Part shown: positions 21,658-21,806 of the stretch, one piece after another
How the letters are laid out: each line of letters opens with the position of its first letter
Position numbering within the stretch: the stretch's first letter is position 1
Origin: CAYHCE01 sp964355015
Lineage (GTDB): Bacteria > Cyanobacteriota > Cyanobacteriia > PCC-6307 > Cyanobiaceae
Assembly: GCA_964355015.1 (NCBI GenBank)
Contig: CAYHCE010000044.1
Coordinates: 1 to 21,806, forward strand
Direction of reading: 5' to 3'
DNA: 21,806 nt
Translations under genes and position numbers: made by a program
The notes under the pieces: model-generated
Seen by the model: the letters and a program-made list of their open reading frames with translations, nothing else
What the model was told of the DNA's origin: nothing
Database searches by the model: none

Positions 21658-21705
21658 CGCACTCTGATGTTCCTGCTCTATGACGAGCAGGAACATCAGA
21701 GTGCG
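21658..21705. repeat. Perfect 21-bp inverted repeat with 6-base loop
   Basis: The left arm (21658-21678) begins CGCACTCTGATG and ends CTGCTC; the right arm (21685-21705) is its exact reverse complement; the loop is TATGAC. A perfect stem of this length is far beyond chance in a window this size. No T run follows on either strand, so it is not a standard intrinsic terminator. A mobile-element end, miniature element or strong RNA hairpin are possible. Confidence 0.85.
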
Positions 21706-21806
21706 GGGGCCTGAGTCATTGCCCTGAGCGAAGCTCTAGTGTTCCGTCCCACAAATAACCTCTAGAATATCGAGTGTCTCACTGGGTGCTCCGTGGCGCT
21801 TGGCCG

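Larger units (their letters stand above)
21383..21806. other. Intergenic region without a convincing gene
   Basis: These 424 bases hold no reading frame with recognisable protein sequence. They contain a hairpin (21441-21458), a perfect 21-bp inverted repeat (21658-21705) and an AT-rich stretch at 21750-21775 that could be a promoter or a mobile-element end. A GTG at 21773 opens a plus-strand frame to the window edge (11 codons), too short to judge. Confidence 0.5.

Noticed and set aside
21733..21806. Possible insertion-sequence end or start of a transposase at the right edge
   Set aside because: The AT-rich motif and the 11-codon frame from the GTG at 21773 are suggestive, but no terminal repeat pair or transposase sequence is inside the window.

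Overview
This window reads as a chromosomal segment of a high-GC picocyanobacterium of the Cyanobium/Synechococcus type. That assignment is an inference from gene content: a CP12-type C-terminal motif, a DUF3598 protein, a PspA/IM30-like coiled-coil protein, and several small helical proteins of the kind common in picocyanobacteria. The base composition is strongly GC-rich and genes are tightly packed on both strands. I see no rRNA, tRNA, CRISPR array or intact insertion sequence.

Layout. Positions 1-2950 hold a DUF3598 protein, a SAM-dependent methyltransferase and an ABC ATPase, all on the plus strand. A small secreted Cys-rich protein follows at 3043-3324 on the minus strand. Positions 3538-5186 are a minus-strand unit of a 61-residue helical protein, a FetA-type ATPase and a FetB-type permease. 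A small membrane protein (5312-5824) runs towards a persulfide dioxygenase-rhodanese fusion (5941-7122, minus). That fusion is divergent from an MscS-type channel (7278-8936) with a Pro8-Thr8 tract. A minus-strand run of small genes (8957-10108) ends with a CP12-C type protein. Then come an unknown protein, a pterin dehydratase, a transglutaminase-like protein and a tiny WEELFGRR-ending protein. A two-gene SbcD/SbcC-like (YhaO/YhaN-type) nuclease-ATPase operon occupies 12416-16380 and overlaps tail-to-tail with a GAF-GGDEF protein. Next is an overlapping pair of a PspA-like protein and a membrane-anchored PstS-like binding protein (17493-19177).

From about 19200 to 20150 the sequence is a graveyard of three broken genes: a short-chain dehydrogenase, an antibiotic-monooxygenase-like protein and the C-terminus of a multicopper oxidase. 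A visibly less GC-rich two-gene unit follows (DUF2092 lipoprotein-like protein plus a small secreted protein, 20328-21382). The last 424 bases carry no convincing gene but contain a perfect 21-bp inverted repeat. This right end has the look of an accessory, recombination-prone region.

Functional links. FetA and FetB together should form a metal (iron) exporter. The nuclease and ATPase should form one DNA-end-processing complex. The PspA-like and PstS-like genes overlap by 4 bp and are probably made together, although their joint role is unknown. I did not find a clear-cut new defence or mobile system. The best candidates for something under-described are the PspA-like/anchored PstS-like pair, the nuclease-ATPase pair with altered metal ligands and no zinc hook, and the CP12 protein that has lost its N-terminal cysteine pair.
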